From Ahaetulla prasina (Eukaryota > Chordata > Lepidosauria > Squamata > Colubridae), in assembly GCF_028640845.1 (NCBI RefSeq), contig NC_080546.1:79749757-79813756 (forward strand): DNA of 64,000 nucleotides. The letters run 5' to 3'. Under the pieces are notes generated by a model that did no database searches, had not been told where the DNA came from, and saw nothing but the letters and a program-made list of their open reading frames with translations. Both the position numbers and the translations under genes were made by a program. Below, piece after piece: positions 63,727-64,000 of the stretch; the first letter of the stretch is position 1; each line of letters starts with the position of its first letter.

Positions 63727-64000
63727 CAGGGGTGTCAAACTCAAGGCCCGGGGGACAGATCCAGCCCGCGGGGTGCTTAGATCTGGCCCACGGGACTGCC
63801 CTGGAAATAGCAAAGGATCGGCCTGCGGTGCCTCTGCCAGCAAAAATGGAGCTCAGGACCATCAGTTCCCCCACCCCCAGCTCCATTTTCTCTGATAGAG
63901 GGTTGCAGGAGTCTGTCCAAGCCGAAAACAGAGTTTGGATGCCCATTTTCGCTGGCAGAGTGCTTGGGCCACTACAGGCGCCCCCCAACACAAGCCACAT
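63727..64000. mobile_element. hAT-type element, cut by window end
   Basis: Starts caggggtgtcaaactcaagg and shares ggtgcttagatctg with the element at 10279. Only the left part is in the window. Confidence 0.7.

Overview
The window is vertebrate nuclear DNA from a squamate reptile, most likely an advanced (colubroid-type) snake. The evidence is intron-rich genes with GT-AG splicing, a Sauria-type SINE (24918-25272), other tRNA-derived SINEs, LINE 3' ends that run straight into (ATTCT)n/(AATAG)n microsatellites (a snake-typical pattern), and many hAT and mariner-like miniature transposons. No prokaryotic, CRISPR, rRNA or tRNA gene is present.

Three conserved protein genes are present in the order and orientation known from human 4q12. 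(1) The last two coding exons of LNX1 lie on the + strand (1756-1914 and 7431-7566) and encode the fourth PDZ domain and the C-terminus. (2) FIP1L1 lies on the - strand from the start codon at 49729 to the stop at 8784. Eighteen coding exons are recognised; they join in one frame of 1773 nt, about 590 aa. The 42-nt mammalian exon 2 was not found, and the 214-nt arginine/aspartate-rich exon occurs twice because of a 953-bp tandem duplication. (3) The first two coding exons of SCFD2 lie on the + strand (55445-56294 and 61281-61449); the rest of the gene is beyond the window. LNX1 and FIP1L1 are convergent, with stop codons 1.2 kb apart. FIP1L1 and SCFD2 are divergent, each with a GC-rich promoter, separated by about 5 kb of repeats.

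The remaining sequence is intronic or intergenic and rich in mobile elements. They include at least fourteen hAT-type elements, most with recognisable 8-bp target duplications and several with perfect ones; eight of them are near-perfect palindromes of about 80-135 bp. There is a TA-flanked mariner-like MITE family in about ten copies, and four copies of one ERV-type LTR, all in minus orientation. A 1.77-kb ORF1-only L1-like element is bounded by 15-bp target duplications. There are also two LINE families with readable reverse transcriptase, a decayed Tc1/mariner transposon, several SINEs, and a roughly 790-bp ATTCT-type pentanucleotide array between the two divergent promoters.

Functionally the three genes are unrelated neighbours: a RING/PDZ ubiquitin ligase (LNX1), a pre-mRNA 3'-end processing factor (FIP1L1) and a Sec1/Munc18-family protein (SCFD2). 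The most notable observations are the frame-breaking duplication of a FIP1L1 exon, the missing FIP1L1 exon 2, a hAT element with an internal minisatellite directly upstream of the SCFD2 start codon, the palindromic hAT family carrying a ZNF143-like core, and the complete ORF1-only L1-like insertion. No wholly new biological system could be supported from the sequence alone.
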